DNA of 7,085 bases, taken from assembly GCA_905202125.1 (NCBI GenBank), contig CAJKQX010000094.1:1-7085 (forward strand). The letters run 5' to 3'. Position numbers and translations under genes: made by a program. Within the stretch, counting starts at the first letter, position 1. Each line of letters begins with the position of its first letter. The notes under the pieces are model-generated. The model saw only the letters and a program-made list of their open reading frames with translations, had not been told where the DNA came from and searched no databases. Origin of the DNA: an uncultured Prevotella sp. (lineage in GTDB: Bacteria > Bacteroidota > Bacteroidia > Bacteroidales > Bacteroidaceae). This document shows positions 6,981 through 7,085 of this stretch, piece by piece.

Positions 6981-7085
6981 AAATCGTATCCGGAAAGTCA
7001 CAGGAATGAGCGGCGTGTCTCCGGTTGGCAGGAATAAACAATTATCGGCCGGTGTGACCTGCTATGGCCGCAAGGTATTACAATA

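Noticed and set aside
7046..7070. CGGCC/GGCCG inverted repeat after the pseudogene as a terminator
   Set aside because: The stem is only 5 bp with a 15-base loop and no T tract follows, so it is not convincing.
1..7085. CRISPR array, tRNA/rRNA gene, insertion sequence, defence or toxin-antitoxin system
   Set aside because: I saw no regularly spaced repeats, no cloverleaf or rRNA signature, no transposase or terminal inverted repeats, and no candidate system genes on either strand.

Overview
The window looks like a chromosomal segment from a Bacteroidales bacterium (Bacteroides/Prevotella-like; I cannot name the genus). Evidence: four genes with Bacteroidetes-type sequences, a TAnnTTTG-type -7 promoter box upstream of the main operon, start sites without Shine-Dalgarno sequences, and a decayed outer-membrane beta-barrel gene ending in the phylum-typical 'SKYKGTGAG'-like tail.

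Layout. Positions 1-5870 are one minus-strand block, transcribed right to left: dxs (3924-5870), trkA (2584-3927), trkH (1130-2587) and, after 96 bases, manA (71-1033). A strong intrinsic hairpin terminator (6-49) closes it. The dxs/trkA and trkA/trkH pairs each overlap by 4 bases as ATGA, so the three proteins are probably translationally coupled. The manA gene may be read by run-through past a bulged hairpin without a T tract. Positions 5871-6161 are a divergent intergenic region holding the dxs promoter, a 10-bp direct repeat across the dxs start, and a GC-richer island of unknown origin. Positions 6162-6980 on the plus strand are the wreck of a TonB-dependent-receptor-like outer-membrane protein gene. 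It keeps a signal peptide, a carboxypeptidase-regulatory-like domain and pieces of the barrel, but has two large internal deletions and a one-base frameshift. In 6981-7085 I see no gene and no convincing terminator.

How the genes work together. Dxs makes 1-deoxy-D-xylulose 5-phosphate, the entry to MEP-pathway isoprenoids and also a thiamine and pyridoxal-phosphate precursor. TrkA (cytoplasmic, nucleotide-binding) and TrkH (membrane channel) form a potassium uptake system. ManA interconverts fructose 6-phosphate and mannose 6-phosphate. The Trk pair is an obvious unit. Why dxs is coupled to it is not evident from the sequence.

I looked for a previously undescribed system and did not find one. 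The most interesting items are the multi-lesion outer-membrane pseudogene, the unusual leader of dxs, and the unexplained intergenic island.
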